From NCBI GenBank assembly GCA_035447605.1, contig DAOTHJ010000006.1, positions 1 through 64,000 of the forward strand: DNA of 64,000 nt. Direction: 5' to 3'. The translations under genes and the position numbers were made by a program. This stretch comes from UMGS1668 sp035447605 (lineage in GTDB: Bacteria > Bacillota > Clostridia > Oscillospirales > Ruminococcaceae). Under the pieces are notes generated by a model. It had not been told where the DNA came from. It was given only the letters and a program-made list of their open reading frames with translations, and made no database searches. Positions within the stretch are counted from its first letter, which is position 1. Each line of letters opens with the position of its first letter. This document shows, piece after piece, positions 27,602-35,838 of this stretch.

Positions 27602-27648
27602 AAAAAATGCCCCGCGGAAAATTCTCCGCGGGGCATTTTGTTTTTTTA
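27602..27648. terminator. Strong bidirectional terminator
   Basis: AATGCCCCGCGGA and TCCGCGGGGCATT make a perfect 13-pair stem, flanked by AAAAA on one side and TTTGTTTTTTT on the other; it serves the EamA gene on the minus strand. Confidence 0.9.
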
Positions 27649-28077
27649 TTATTTCAGGTTGAGCAAAACCAGCCCGCCGACGCACAGCAGCGCGCCGAGC
27701 AGTTGTTTCAGGCTGAGCGCCTCGTGAAAAAACAGGAGGCCGATGACCAGCAGACAGACCGCAAGCGCAATATTGGTGACGAGCGAGCCGATGCTGATAT
27801 CCCATCCGGCGCGGTAGAGGCTGATGGAACCGAACTCAAGCCCGACGATGACGACGCCCAGCAGCCAACCGGTCCAGTTGACCTGCCGGACGGCCGCGGC
27901 GAATCCCTGCGTACCTACGGCCGCGAGGGAGAGCACAAGGCAGGCCGCCGCCGAGACCAGATAGGTGACGGAGAGCGTCACAAACGGGTTGACTCCGGCG
28001 GGTGTGATTTTTGCGAGCAGATGATAACAAACGTTTCCGCCGACGATCAGCAGCGCCGGCCAGAGATAATTCCACAT
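27649..28077 (-). CDS. Half-size EamA/DMT-family membrane protein
   Basis: 142 aa with about five hydrophobic helices (YLWPALLIVGGNVCYHLLA, FVTLSVTYLVSAAACLVLSLA, WLLGVVIVGLEFGSISLYRAG and two more), typical of single-domain drug/metabolite transporters that act as dimers. Start ATG 28077 has GGAGG 11 bases upstream; the in-frame ATG at 28098 has no site. It lies 71 bases after tmcAL on the same strand and may be cotranscribed. Substrate unknown. Confidence 0.8.
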   Translation of the reverse strand: MWNYLWPALLIVGGNVCYHLLAKITPAGVNPFVTLSVTYLVSAAACLVLSLAAVGTQGFAAAVRQVNWTGWLLGVVIVGLEFGSISLYRAGWDISIGSLVTNIALAVCLLVIGLLFFHEALSLKQLLGALLCVGGLVLLNLK

Positions 28078-28148
28078 GCAGCGTTTTTCCTCCGTCATGT
28101 TAAAATATCGTCAAGATGGCTAAAAAAGCCATCCGTTTTTTCATCATT

Positions 28149-29345
28149 TCACTCCCTGATAACCTGCCAGCGGTACTCCATGCCGCAGGGGCCGGGATAC
28201 GGGAGACAGAGCTGGTACAAATCTTCCGCGCGGCTCTCCAGTTCCGCAAAGAGCGCCGCCTCGGGAGAGGTTTTTTCGAGATCCGCAAGCGAGCACAGAA
28301 TTGGGATACCGGTCGGGTGCTGCGCCGCCTCTTTGAGCACGGCGGCGCCGGTCTCGTTCATGGCGAGCACGCGGCAATAAGGCGGGCCGCCGAGGTTGAG
28401 CACGGAAAGATCCATGCCGGTGAAGGCCGCCGCCGCAATGCGCCGGATGCGGCTCATGGCGTAGCGCTTCGTCTTGGCGAGCTCATAAAATTCCGAAAGC
28501 GTGCCGGCTTTTCGCGCGGCATCGTACACGCGGTGATAAAACCCTTCGGCGGCGCAGTCGGGCAGCCGGGCGAAGTCCTCCTCGGAGAGCGTGCGGAGTT
28601 TTGCCAGCACGGCGGTCGCGAGCTTTTCCGGATCGGCGGGAAATTTTCCGGCCGCGCAGCCCTCCGCCAGCACCTCATAAGCCGCCTCCGGCATATAGGG
28701 GCGCATCTCCTCCGGCTCGGAAAAGCTGCGTAGATACGAGGCGGAGACGATGCCGGAACGCGCGGCCGTCATTTCGCCGTGCCCCGCGCCGTAGCGCCGG
28801 ATCGTCAGGATTTCGGTTTGAGGCGTCAGCTTCCGCACCCATTTGCAGTACTCGGCGCCGAGGGAATCGTTGGGATTTTTGAGGAGATCGGCCTTCTCCG
28901 GCAAAATTCTCCGGACGGCCTCCTCCCGCGCCGCGGCCATCGAGATGCCGCCAGCGAGGCAGGATTTCAGCGTCTCCGCATACTCCGGCGAAGAGAGAAC
29001 CTCCGAGACGGCCCATATGCCCTCTCGGTCTCCACTCTCGCTGCCGAAGGAGAGCAGATCGATGCAGCCCAGAGCCGCGAGCAGCGAGACTCCGCCGAAA
29101 GCGAACCGCTCCGCGCTGCCGATCGCGTAGGGAAGCGGAAGCTCGAGGATCAGGTCGGCGCCGCACCGCAGAGCCGCCTTTGCGCGAAGCTCCTTCGGGC
29201 AAAAAGCGGGTTCGCCCCGCTGGGTGAAATCCCCGCCGAGGACGGCCACAACCGCCTCCGCGTCGGCCGCTTTTGTTTGTTTGATCTGATAGGCGTGGCC
29301 GTTGTGGAACGGATCGTATTCCGCGATGATCCCGGCGATTTTCAT
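28149..29345 (-). CDS. tmcAL: tRNA(Met) cytidine acetate ligase
   Basis: 398 aa. MKIAGIIAEYDPFHNGHAYQI holds the nucleotidyltransferase HxGH motif (H14-N-G-H17), followed by VVAVLGGDFTQRGEPA and LGAEYCKW. TmcAL activates acetate with ATP and acetylates C34 of elongator tRNA-Met in Firmicutes. Length matches the family. Start has GGGGGAACGG before it. ackA is next to it and divergent, so two acetate-using genes share the region. Confidence 0.93.
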   Translation of the reverse strand: MKIAGIIAEYDPFHNGHAYQIKQTKAADAEAVVAVLGGDFTQRGEPAFCPKELRAKAALRCGADLILELPLPYAIGSAERFAFGGVSLLAALGCIDLLSFGSESGDREGIWAVSEVLSSPEYAETLKSCLAGGISMAAAREEAVRRILPEKADLLKNPNDSLGAEYCKWVRKLTPQTEILTIRRYGAGHGEMTAARSGIVSASYLRSFSEPEEMRPYMPEAAYEVLAEGCAAGKFPADPEKLATAVLAKLRTLSEEDFARLPDCAAEGFYHRVYDAARKAGTLSEFYELAKTKRYAMSRIRRIAAAAFTGMDLSVLNLGGPPYCRVLAMNETGAAVLKEAAQHPTGIPILCSLADLEKTSPEAALFAELESRAEDLYQLCLPYPGPCGMEYRWQVIRE

Positions 29346-29416
29346 ATCCGTTCCCCCTCAAATTAACAGATTTCATGCAAAAAATGCCTAAAATTGCCTG
29401 TAAAGCTGTATGGGAC

Positions 29417-29445
29417 TTGAATTTTTACCCATAGTGTAATAATAT
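29417..29445 (+). promoter_or_regulatory. Promoter of ackA
   Basis: TTGAAT (29417-29422), 17 bases, TAATAT (29440-29445), giving a leader of about 65 bases before ackA. Confidence 0.7.
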
Positions 29446-29515
29446 AGAAATGTTGTGATGACGTCAAGTACGCCGTCAACCAAATAAAACGGATTTATTA
29501 TTTGGAGGTAGGAAT

Positions 29516-30718
29516 ATGAAAGTACTGGTTATCAACGCCGGAAGCTCCTCCCTTAAGTATCAGCTTATCGAGATGGACAACGAAGAGGTCGTTGCGAAGG
29601 GCCTCTGCGAGAGGATCGGCCTCGGCGGACACATCAGCCATAAGACCAAAGCCGGCTTTGCGACCGAATACGATGTCGACTTCCCGACGCACAAGGAAGC
29701 TTTCATCGAGCTCGTCAAGCTGCTCACCACCGGAGAAAACAAAGTTGTCTGCGACATCGGTGAAATTAAGGCCATCGGGCACCGCGTGCTCCACGGCTCC
29801 GAAAAATATAAGACCTCCACGCTGATCACCGACGAAGTGATCGAGGATATCGGCGTCAAATTCAAGGATCTCGGCCCGCTGCACAATCCGCCCCAGGCCG
29901 TCGCCATGAAAGCCTGCCAGGAAGTTTTCGGCAAGGAAGTTCCGATGGTTGCCGTTTTCGACACCTCCTTCCATCAGACCATGCCGCCGAAGGCCTATAT
30001 GTTCGGCATCCCGTACGAGTATTATGAGAAATACTCCATCCGCCGCTACGGCTTCCACGGAACCAGCCACCGCTACATCACCAAGCGCTATTTTGAGATC
30101 ACCGGCAAAAAGCCGGAGGGCACCAAGCTCGTCATCTGCCACCTCGGCAACGGCTCCAGCCTCTCCGCGGTCAAGGACGGCAAAGTCCTCGATACCTCCA
30201 TGGGACTCACCCCGCTTGACGGCTTCATCATGGGCACCCGCTGCGGCGGCATCGATCCTTCCGTCGTCACCTATGTGATGGGTAAGGAAAACCTCACCCC
30301 CGAAAACATGTCCAACCTGATGAATAAGAAATCCGGCTTCCTCGGCATCTCCGGCATCTCCAACGACTGCCGCGACCTTCAGGCCGCCGCTGCGGAAGGC
30401 AATGAGCGCGCGCAGCTCGCTCTGGATATGTTCACTTACCAGATCAAGAAATTCGTCGGCGGCTACGCGGCTGCGATGGGCGGCATCGACGCCATCATCT
30501 TCACCGGCGGCATCGGCGAAAATTCCAACTCCATCCGCTCCGAAATCTGCTCCGATATGGAGTTTCTCGGCCTCTCCATCGGCGAAGAGCTCAACAAAAA
30601 CGCCAGCCGCAAGGAGAGCAAGTTCTCCTCCGCGGAGAGCAAAGTCGAGGCCTGGGTCATTCCGACCAACGAAGAGATCATGATTGCCCGCGATACCGTC
30701 GAAAAAGTATTCGGCTGA
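29516..30718 (+). CDS. ackA: Acetate kinase
   Basis: 400 aa. MKVLVINAGSSSLKYQL and GFHGTSHRYI are the two acetate-kinase signatures; MGLTPLDGFIMGTRCGGIDP and IIFTGGIGENS complete the active site. It makes ATP and acetate from acetyl phosphate, the usual fermentative exit in Clostridia. GGAGG ribosome site; codon use looks especially biased toward C-ending codons, as expected of a highly expressed gene. pta is not adjacent. Confidence 0.97.
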   Translation: MKVLVINAGSSSLKYQLIEMDNEEVVAKGLCERIGLGGHISHKTKAGFATEYDVDFPTHKEAFIELVKLLTTGENKVVCDIGEIKAIGHRVLHGSEKYKTSTLITDEVIEDIGVKFKDLGPLHNPPQAVAMKACQEVFGKEVPMVAVFDTSFHQTMPPKAYMFGIPYEYYEKYSIRRYGFHGTSHRYITKRYFEITGKKPEGTKLVICHLGNGSSLSAVKDGKVLDTSMGLTPLDGFIMGTRCGGIDPSVVTYVMGKENLTPENMSNLMNKKSGFLGISGISNDCRDLQAAAAEGNERAQLALDMFTYQIKKFVGGYAAAMGGIDAIIFTGGIGENSNSIRSEICSDMEFLGLSIGEELNKNASRKESKFSSAESKVEAWVIPTNEEIMIARDTVEKVFG

Positions 30719-30734
30719 GTTTTCACCCACCACG

Positions 30735-30767
30735 AAAAAATACCAGCCTCATCGGCTGGTATTTTTG
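30735..30767 (+). terminator. Terminator of ackA
   Basis: ATACCAGCC pairs with GGCTGGTAT around TCATC, followed by TTTTTG. Confidence 0.9.
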
Positions 30768-30833
30768 TCTTGCGAGATTTTTGCTTCCTTGGAGAGAGAC
30801 GATGCGTGGACGGCGGTTCAAAAACCGATGCCG

Positions 30834-31058
30834 TCAGCCCGCCTGGGATGCGGTGCCCGGCTCGTAATCCTTAAAGAGCAGGGAAATGCTCCAGATTCCG
30901 CCGAGCCCCACCAGCGTGTAGATGATCCGGCTGATCAGCATCGCCGCGCCGCCGAACAGCCACGCGACCAGATCAAACTGGAACAGACCGATCAGCCCCC
31001 AGTTGATCGCGCCGATGATCACCAGCGTCAGGGCAAACTTATCCAATGCGTTCATCAT
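30834..31058 (-). CDS. DUF378 family small membrane protein
   Basis: 74 aa with two hydrophobic helices: DKFALTLVIIGAINWGLIGLF and the following ISRIIYTLVGLGGIWSISLLF. INWGLIG is the hallmark of DUF378 (YuzA-like). ATG at 31058 is nine bases after AAGGAG. The frame is open far upstream but without a site or similarity. Function unknown. Confidence 0.88.
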   Translation of the reverse strand: MMNALDKFALTLVIIGAINWGLIGLFQFDLVAWLFGGAAMLISRIIYTLVGLGGIWSISLLFKDYEPGTASQAG

Positions 31059-31529
31059 AAAAAACAGCTCCTTGTCTTTATTTTGCCGATAGTATCTGCA
31101 AAAAATGGATGAAATATTCCGAGGAGGCCGTTTGACCGTGAAAAGCATCACAAAAGTGTGATAAAATGCAAAAAAAGCGCCGGAAAATTGCCTCTTGCAC
31201 GCACTGTATAGAAAGAGCATCCGTGCGCGCTTCCGGAACCGCGGCGGAATTTTTCGGCGGCCGCGATCCGGCCCACAGAAGATGCGGATTCCGCATCCGG
31301 CGTTTTTTCTTGATTTTATTCGCAGGAAAGGCGGCTCAGGGAGCTTCCGGTATAAAAACCTTTTCCCTTCCGGCCTCTCCCCGGCCTTCAGTCGTTTAGA
31401 CAACTATGACGTCCCGCGGCCGGCGTTTTTCCCTGTTTTTCGCCTGCGGGGAGGATATTTTTTCTTCTCAAACGGACGTTTGAAACCCAAAAATGCAAAA
31501 TGAAATCCAAACAGAAAAGGACTATCTCC
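31059..31529. other. Intergenic region between divergent DUF378 and the carboxypeptidase
   Basis: 470 bases. A short dyad, ATCACA-AAAG-TGTGAT at 31147-31162, could be an operator. I see no convincing gene or RNA family; open frames here lack ribosome sites. Confidence 0.45.
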
Positions 31530-32867
31530 ATGAAAAAACTTCTCTGCGCGGTGTGTTCCGTGTATCTTCTTCTCTTTTCAGCCTTCCCCGCCTACGCAGA
31601 TACGCTCACCCCGCCTTCCACCTATTCCGAGGCGTACTGCGTCATGGACGCGGATACCGGCCAGGTATTGGTCGGCAAAAGTATACATACCGAGATGTAT
31701 CCCGCCAGCGTGACGAAGATCCTGACCGCAGCGATGGCGCTTGAGGTGCTGAGTCCGTCGGACAGCTACACCTTCTCCAAAGAGGCGGCGACCTACGATC
31801 ACAGCTCCACCCATCTCGCCTTCTCCGAGGGCGAGGTCTGCAAGGTCGAGGATCTGCTCTACGGCGCGATGGTGGAATCCGCCAACGACTGTGCGCAGGG
31901 GCTTGCCGACGCGGCCGCCGGTTCGATCGACGACTTTGTGGCGCAGATGAACGAAAAGCTCGCGGCGCTTCACTGCGGGGACAGCCACTTCGCCAACCCG
32001 ACCGGCATGCCGGATCCTTCCCATTACACCTCCGCCTATGATCTGTGCCTCATCACGAAATACGCGCTGACGGTCAAGGGCTTCGAGACCTACTTCGACG
32101 CGTGGGAATGGACGATCGCTCCGACCAAAAAACAGAGTGAATCCCGTGTGATGGGCACCCACCACGCGATGATCGTCGGATCGGAAAACAACGGCGCCTT
32201 CGGCTACGACTACGCCACCGGCGGAAAGCTCGGCTGGACGGAGGAGGCCAAGCACACGATCGTCACGGTTGCGGAAAAGGACGGCGTGCGGCTGATCTGC
32301 GTGGCGCTGAAAAGCACCAGCAAATACGATAAATACAAGGATTCCATCGCCTTGTTCGATTACTGCTTTGAGAATTTCTACGGAGTCGACTACGCTCTGG
32401 ACTGCGCCGGCGGCATCGAAAGCAGCGATGGCATGGCCGAATACACCTATCCGGACAGCATCCGCCTGCTGCTGACGGGCGGCCTCACCGCCGCCGACGT
32501 CACCGCGGACTACACCCATGAGGCGGACGCGGACAACCCCTATATTACGCTCACGGTGCCGGAGAGCTCCGCCATGCGCTCCGACATTCTGACCTGCTAC
32601 CCGGAGGAGGCCGCCGCCGTATCTGCCGAGGCGGAAAAGCCCGAGGCCGATCCCGCTCCGGAGACGGAAAAGCTTTCCGTCCCCTGGTGGGGCTGGGTGG
32701 CGGTACCGCTCGGCACGCTCCTGCTCTTGGCCGCCGCCGTGTTCTGCATCCGCTGCTACAATATCCGCAAATACCGCCGACTGCGCATGGAGAAACAAAG
32801 AAGGCTCGTACAGAGAGAGAAACTCCGCAGCGGAGCCTCTTCATCCGACGAACCCGATTCCTTTTGA
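31530..32867 (+). CDS. D-alanyl-D-alanine carboxypeptidase (PBP5/DacF type)
   Basis: 445 aa. Signal peptide MKKLLCAVCSVYLLLFSAFPAYA, then a serine peptidase S11 domain with S60-V-T-K63 (nucleophile in YPASVTK) and S117-A-N119. The third motif, normally K-T-G, reads K233-L-G235 in GGKLGWTEEA. A regulatory domain is followed by a C-terminal membrane segment (WGWVAVPLGTLLLLAAAVFCI) and a basic tail. It trims the terminal D-Ala of stem peptides outside the membrane. ATG at 31530 with AAAAGGA upstream. Confidence 0.9.
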   Translation: MKKLLCAVCSVYLLLFSAFPAYADTLTPPSTYSEAYCVMDADTGQVLVGKSIHTEMYPASVTKILTAAMALEVLSPSDSYTFSKEAATYDHSSTHLAFSEGEVCKVEDLLYGAMVESANDCAQGLADAAAGSIDDFVAQMNEKLAALHCGDSHFANPTGMPDPSHYTSAYDLCLITKYALTVKGFETYFDAWEWTIAPTKKQSESRVMGTHHAMIVGSENNGAFGYDYATGGKLGWTEEAKHTIVTVAEKDGVRLICVALKSTSKYDKYKDSIALFDYCFENFYGVDYALDCAGGIESSDGMAEYTYPDSIRLLLTGGLTAADVTADYTHEADADNPYITLTVPESSAMRSDILTCYPEEAAAVSAEAEKPEADPAPETEKLSVPWWGWVAVPLGTLLLLAAAVFCIRCYNIRKYRRLRMEKQRRLVQREKLRSGASSSDEPDSF

Positions 32868-32878
32868 GATGAGATGAT

Positions 32879-32918
32879 AAAAGACCGGAGACGAATTTTC
32901 GCCTCCGGTCTTTTTTTG
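32879..32918 (+). terminator. Terminator of the carboxypeptidase gene
   Basis: AAGACCGGAG pairs with CTCCGGTCTT (inner GCGAAAATTCG loop), then TTTTTTT. Confidence 0.85.
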
Positions 32919-33132
32919 TTTTTTGGGAAACGAGCGTGCCGACCGCGGATGGATTCCGCCGCGACAGAGCGCTTGTTTGATATTTCGGTGAGAGGAAAGG
33001 GCCGACCTTTCCACCACGAAACGGACAGTCTCATAGTATCCAAACCGGGATAACCGTCTTTGCGGCTCCAAATGGCTTCAGCGGATTCCGCAGGCATCCG
33101 CCGGACGGTTTAGGGGTCTTTGTTTTATATTT

Positions 33133-34497
33133 TTATTCGGTGATGTTTTTTGCCCGTCTCTCCCAGCGGCCGCTCTTAAAGTACCAGAACATCAGCAGGC
33201 TGCAGAGCACCCATGCTGCGGGGTAGCCCATGACGACCGCGATCGCCGTATTGAAGACGCGCGAGATCACAAAAAGGTAGATCTGACGGAACACGACGAA
33301 GGTGGAGAGCATATAGATCATCGGCGTCATGGAGTCCCCCGCTCCGCAGAGCGCCCCGGCGAGCACCTGATTGACACAGCAGATGCAGTAGAACGGCGAG
33401 ACGATCCGGCAGAAGAGGACGCCGTACGCCACGACCTCCGGATCGTTGGTGAAGAGCCTCACCACCGGTTCCGCAAAGATCTCGATCACAGCCATCAGTA
33501 CGAGCGTCGCGAAGATGGCCATCTTCGTTGTCACGCCGATGCCCTTTCTAGCCCGTTTCAGGTTGTTTGCGCCAAGGTTCTGGCCGACAAAGGTCGTGAC
33601 GCTCAGCGCGAGGCTCTGCATCGGCAGGAACATGAACTGGTCGATCTTGCCGTAAACGGACCAGCCCGCCATGCAGGCCGAACCGAAAAAGTTGATATAG
33701 GACATGACAAAGACGTTGGAGAAGGAGGTGATCATCATGCGGAACGCCGTGGGCAGGCCGACGAGGACCACTTTTTTGAGAATGGGCCAGACCACCTTCA
33801 GACGGTTCCAGTGCAGGCGATAGATCGCATCCGTCCTCGTGAGGGAAAACAGAATCAGCAGGGCCGATACCGCCTGAGAGATCACGGTCGCCCACGCCGC
33901 GCCCGCGATGCCCATGCCGTAATTGAGCACGAAATCCAGGTCGAGCGCCATATTGAGCACCGAGGAGACGATCAGAAAATAAAGCGGACGCCGGGAATCG
34001 CCGACCGCGCGCAGAATGCCGGCGCCCATATCATATATCATGGTAAAGGAGATTCCGGAAAAATAGATGCTCAGGTAGGTATGGGCGTCCTCATACACGT
34101 CGGCGGGTGTGGCCATCAGCCGCAGCATCGGGTTGACCATCAGGATTCCGATCGCCGTAAAAATCAGGCAGAGGCCGAACGTGCAGAGCATGACGGTATG
34201 CACGGCATCCTCGACGCCTTTTTTATCCTTTGCTCCGAAATACTGCGCGACGACGACGCTCGCGCCGGTGGAGAGGCCGCTTGAGCAGCCGATCAGGACG
34301 TTGATGATGTTGGCGGTGGAGCCGACTGCCGCCAGCGCCTCCTTGCCGACAAACCGGCCGACGACGACGCTGTCCACCGTATTATAGAGCTGCTGAAACA
34401 GGTTGCCGATCAGAAGCGGAACGGAAAACAGCACCAGCAGCTTCCAGATCGTACCCTCGGTCATCTGCAGTTCTTTGTTCTTTCCAAAAAGCTTCAT
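33133..34497 (-). CDS. MATE family efflux transporter
   Basis: 454 aa with twelve predicted helices. Begins LFSVPLLIGNLFQQLYNTVDSVVVGRFVG, the MATE N-terminal signature, with the internally repeated second half (GLPTAFRMMITSFSNVFVMSYINFFG). Exports cationic compounds using an H+ or Na+ gradient; substrate unknown. Start ATG 34497 after AGGAGGG; the upstream extension from 34557 is not supported. Likely promoter TTCCCT, 17 bases, TAGAAT about 50 bases upstream. The 215 bases after its stop show no gene. Confidence 0.93.
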   Translation of the reverse strand: MKLFGKNKELQMTEGTIWKLLVLFSVPLLIGNLFQQLYNTVDSVVVGRFVGKEALAAVGSTANIINVLIGCSSGLSTGASVVVAQYFGAKDKKGVEDAVHTVMLCTFGLCLIFTAIGILMVNPMLRLMATPADVYEDAHTYLSIYFSGISFTMIYDMGAGILRAVGDSRRPLYFLIVSSVLNMALDLDFVLNYGMGIAGAAWATVISQAVSALLILFSLTRTDAIYRLHWNRLKVVWPILKKVVLVGLPTAFRMMITSFSNVFVMSYINFFGSACMAGWSVYGKIDQFMFLPMQSLALSVTTFVGQNLGANNLKRARKGIGVTTKMAIFATLVLMAVIEIFAEPVVRLFTNDPEVVAYGVLFCRIVSPFYCICCVNQVLAGALCGAGDSMTPMIYMLSTFVVFRQIYLFVISRVFNTAIAVVMGYPAAWVLCSLLMFWYFKSGRWERRAKNITE

Positions 34498-34736
34498 CGG
34501 GCCCTCCTTCCTGCAAAAAAAGCGAACAGGATTCATTCTATCACGGATCTTTCCCAAAGGGAAGAGAATCCGCGGAATTCAGGAAATCCTGCATTTTTTC
34601 AGCTTTTTCCGCCGAATTCTATGCAAAATGAAGCCTCCGCCGCCCCCAAAAACGCCCGGCCTTCTCTTCCAAAACGGCGGCGTTTCTTCAAAATGCGGAT
34701 CCGGAGAGATGTTTTTGCAGAAAAAGAGATCCGGGA
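34498..34736. other. Intergenic region between MATE gene and Cys T-box
   Basis: 240 bases between divergent promoters. No gene or repeat recognised. Confidence 0.45.
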
Positions 34737-34766
34737 TTGACATTTGCGAGTATACTGTGGTATATT
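34737..34766 (+). promoter_or_regulatory. Promoter of the cysE-cysS operon
   Basis: TTGACA (34737-34742), 18 bases, TATATT (34761-34766). The transcript would begin near 34773, some 325 bases before cysE. Confidence 0.75.
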
Positions 34767-34789
34767 CATCTCAACATCATCGAAATGCG

Positions 34790-35059
34790 TCCGACCGGGA
34801 GAAGTAGCCGTTTGCCGGCGCGCCAGAGAGAGCCCGCGTATGCTGAAAGCGGGGTTCGCGAAGGAGCGGCGAAATGCACCCGGAAGCACGGAAGGGGAAA
34901 CCGATTGCCTGCTTTGCAGCAAAGGCACGGGAGTATCCGACTGCGGGAGTTCCCGTTACAGAACGGCGTCCTGATCGGGATGCACTGAGTGAAAAACCGG
35001 AGTGGAACAGCGGGATTCGTACCGCCTCCGTCGCAGTTGTTGCGGCGGGGGCGTTTTTT
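34790..35059 (+). promoter_or_regulatory. T-box riboswitch, cysteine specific
   Basis: The leader shows Stem I features (AGAGAG, then CCCGCG...GCTGAAAGCGGG, 34826-34854). The specifier loop GAAATGCACC has UGC, a Cys codon, at 34875-34877. The T-box core AGTGGAAC is at 35001-35008, where bulge UGGA matches the U discriminator of tRNA-Cys. An intrinsic terminator follows: a 13-pair stem CGCCTCCGTCGCA (35023-35035) / TGCGGCGGGGGCG (35041-35053), then TTTTTT. Uncharged tRNA-Cys would stabilise the antiterminator and allow cysE-cysS transcription. Confidence 0.88.
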
Positions 35060-35096
35060 ATTTTTTCAGTATTTTTAGCCAAAGGAGGTAACACGA

Positions 35097-35807
35097 ATGT
35101 TTGACAATCTGCGGGCGGATATCCGTGCGGTAAAAGAGAGGGACCCGGCGGCGAGAAACAGCGTCGAAGTGCTGCTTCTCTACTCGGGCCTGCATGCGAT
35201 CATGTGGCACCGGCCGGCCTACTGGCTCTATCAGCATAAATGGTATTTCCTTGCGAGGGCGATCTCCCAGATGGTGCGCCATACGACCGGCATCGAGATC
35301 CATCCGGGCGCGAAACTGGGGCGCGGCATCCTGATCGACCACGGCGCCGGCGTCGTGATCGGCGAGACGGCCGAGGTCGGCGACGGGTGCACGATCTATC
35401 AGAACGTCACCCTCGGCGGCACCGGCAAGGATACCGGCAAGCGCCATCCGACGCTCGGAAAGGATGTTCTTGTCGGCTGCGGCGCGAAAATTCTCGGGCC
35501 CTTCACGGTCGGCGACGGCGCCAAAATCGCGGCCAACGCGGTCGTTCTGGGGCCGATTCCCGCGGGCGCGACGGCCGTCGGCGTGCCGGCGAGAGTGGTG
35601 CGCATCCACGGCGTCAAGATCGAGCAGCTCGACCAGGTCCATATTCCGGACCCGATTGCACAGGAGCTCTGCCGCCTGCGCTCCGAGGTCGAGCGGCTGG
35701 AAAAAGAGATGGCAACCTGCGTGAAAAAGGATCCCTCTGAGGAGCCTGTTCCCGAAGAGGAGCCGAGAGAGATTCCCATGGATGGGGATTCCTTCTGTAT
35801 GCTGTAA
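35097..35807 (+). CDS. cysE: Serine O-acetyltransferase
   Basis: 236 aa. N-terminal helical domain (FDNLRADIRAVKERDPAARNSVEVLL), then a left-handed beta-helix of hexapeptide repeats (GIEIHPGAKLGRGILIDHGAGVVIGETAEVGDG, catalytic His in DHGAG), ending with PARVVRIHG. Makes O-acetylserine, the precursor of cysteine. AAAGGAGG site 9 bases before the ATG. First gene after the Cys T-box, 31 bases before cysS, so cysteine supply and its charging respond to the same signal. Confidence 0.95.
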   Translation: MFDNLRADIRAVKERDPAARNSVEVLLLYSGLHAIMWHRPAYWLYQHKWYFLARAISQMVRHTTGIEIHPGAKLGRGILIDHGAGVVIGETAEVGDGCTIYQNVTLGGTGKDTGKRHPTLGKDVLVGCGAKILGPFTVGDGAKIAANAVVLGPIPAGATAVGVPARVVRIHGVKIEQLDQVHIPDPIAQELCRLRSEVERLEKEMATCVKKDPSEEPVPEEEPREIPMDGDSFCML

Positions 35808-35838
35808 AATAAGCGGAAGATAAACCGGAGGGTATAAC

